Assembly: GCA_902782875.1 (NCBI GenBank) | Contig: CACZPE010000251.1 | Location: 1-5,958, forward strand | From: an uncultured Ruminococcus sp. | Lineage (GTDB): Bacteria > Bacillota_A > Clostridia > Oscillospirales > Ruminococcaceae | Reading direction: 5' to 3' | DNA: 5,958 nt | Part shown: positions 5,951 to 5,958 of the stretch, one piece after another | Position numbering within the stretch: position 1 is the stretch's first letter | How the letters are laid out: every line of letters begins with the position of its first letter | Notes under the pieces: generated by a model | Told to the model about the DNA's origin: nothing | The model's input: only the letters and a program-made list of their open reading frames with translations | Database searches by the model: none | Position numbers and translations under genes: made by a program

Positions 5951-5958
5951 TCCAACAC

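Overview
The window looks like chromosome from a Gram-positive anaerobe of the Clostridia (Bacillota), possibly a Ruminococcus-like gut or rumen fibre degrader. This rests on protein style rather than a marker gene: purine-rich Shine-Dalgarno sequences (GGAGGT, GGTGA), heavy ATA use for isoleucine, moderate G+C, an LplB/LplC-type sugar permease pair and a LacI-like/GGDEF fusion. No rRNA, tRNA, mobile element or CRISPR array is visible. All five genes lie on the minus strand, so transcription runs from high to low coordinates.

Region 1 (5958 to 3798) is the end of a carbohydrate-uptake operon. An upstream spacer of at least 149 bp carries two inverted repeats, one a 25-nt imperfect dyad. It is followed by two ABC permeases, LplB/YteP-like (4889-5809) and LplC/YtcP-like (3915-4874), 14 bp apart. 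The solute-binding protein is not in the window and presumably lies upstream; no dedicated ATPase is seen. Three successive hairpins follow the last stop codon, the third being a clear intrinsic terminator.

Region 2 (3787 to 1767) is a self-contained single-gene unit. It has a good promoter with an extended -10, a gene for a cytoplasmic LacI-type ligand-binding domain joined to a GGDEF diguanylate cyclase domain, and a textbook terminator 4 nt after the stop. The protein has the ligand-binding half of a sugar repressor but no DNA-binding helix-turn-helix. Its output is predicted to be c-di-GMP instead of transcriptional repression.

Region 3 (1725 to 1) starts from its own promoter and encodes an ABC transporter of the ABCG/ABC-2 type. 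The first gene fuses a four-helix membrane domain (DUF5684-like) to the nucleotide-binding domain. The second, which overlaps it as TAATG and runs off the window edge, is the ABC-2 permease.

Taken together, an oligosaccharide importer sits next to a soluble sugar-sensor/diguanylate cyclase. A functional link between intracellular sugar and c-di-GMP is plausible but is inferred only from domain content and adjacency. The ABC-2 transporter is a separate transcription unit with no evident substrate. Intergenic stretches are all under 200 bp and are described in the feature list.
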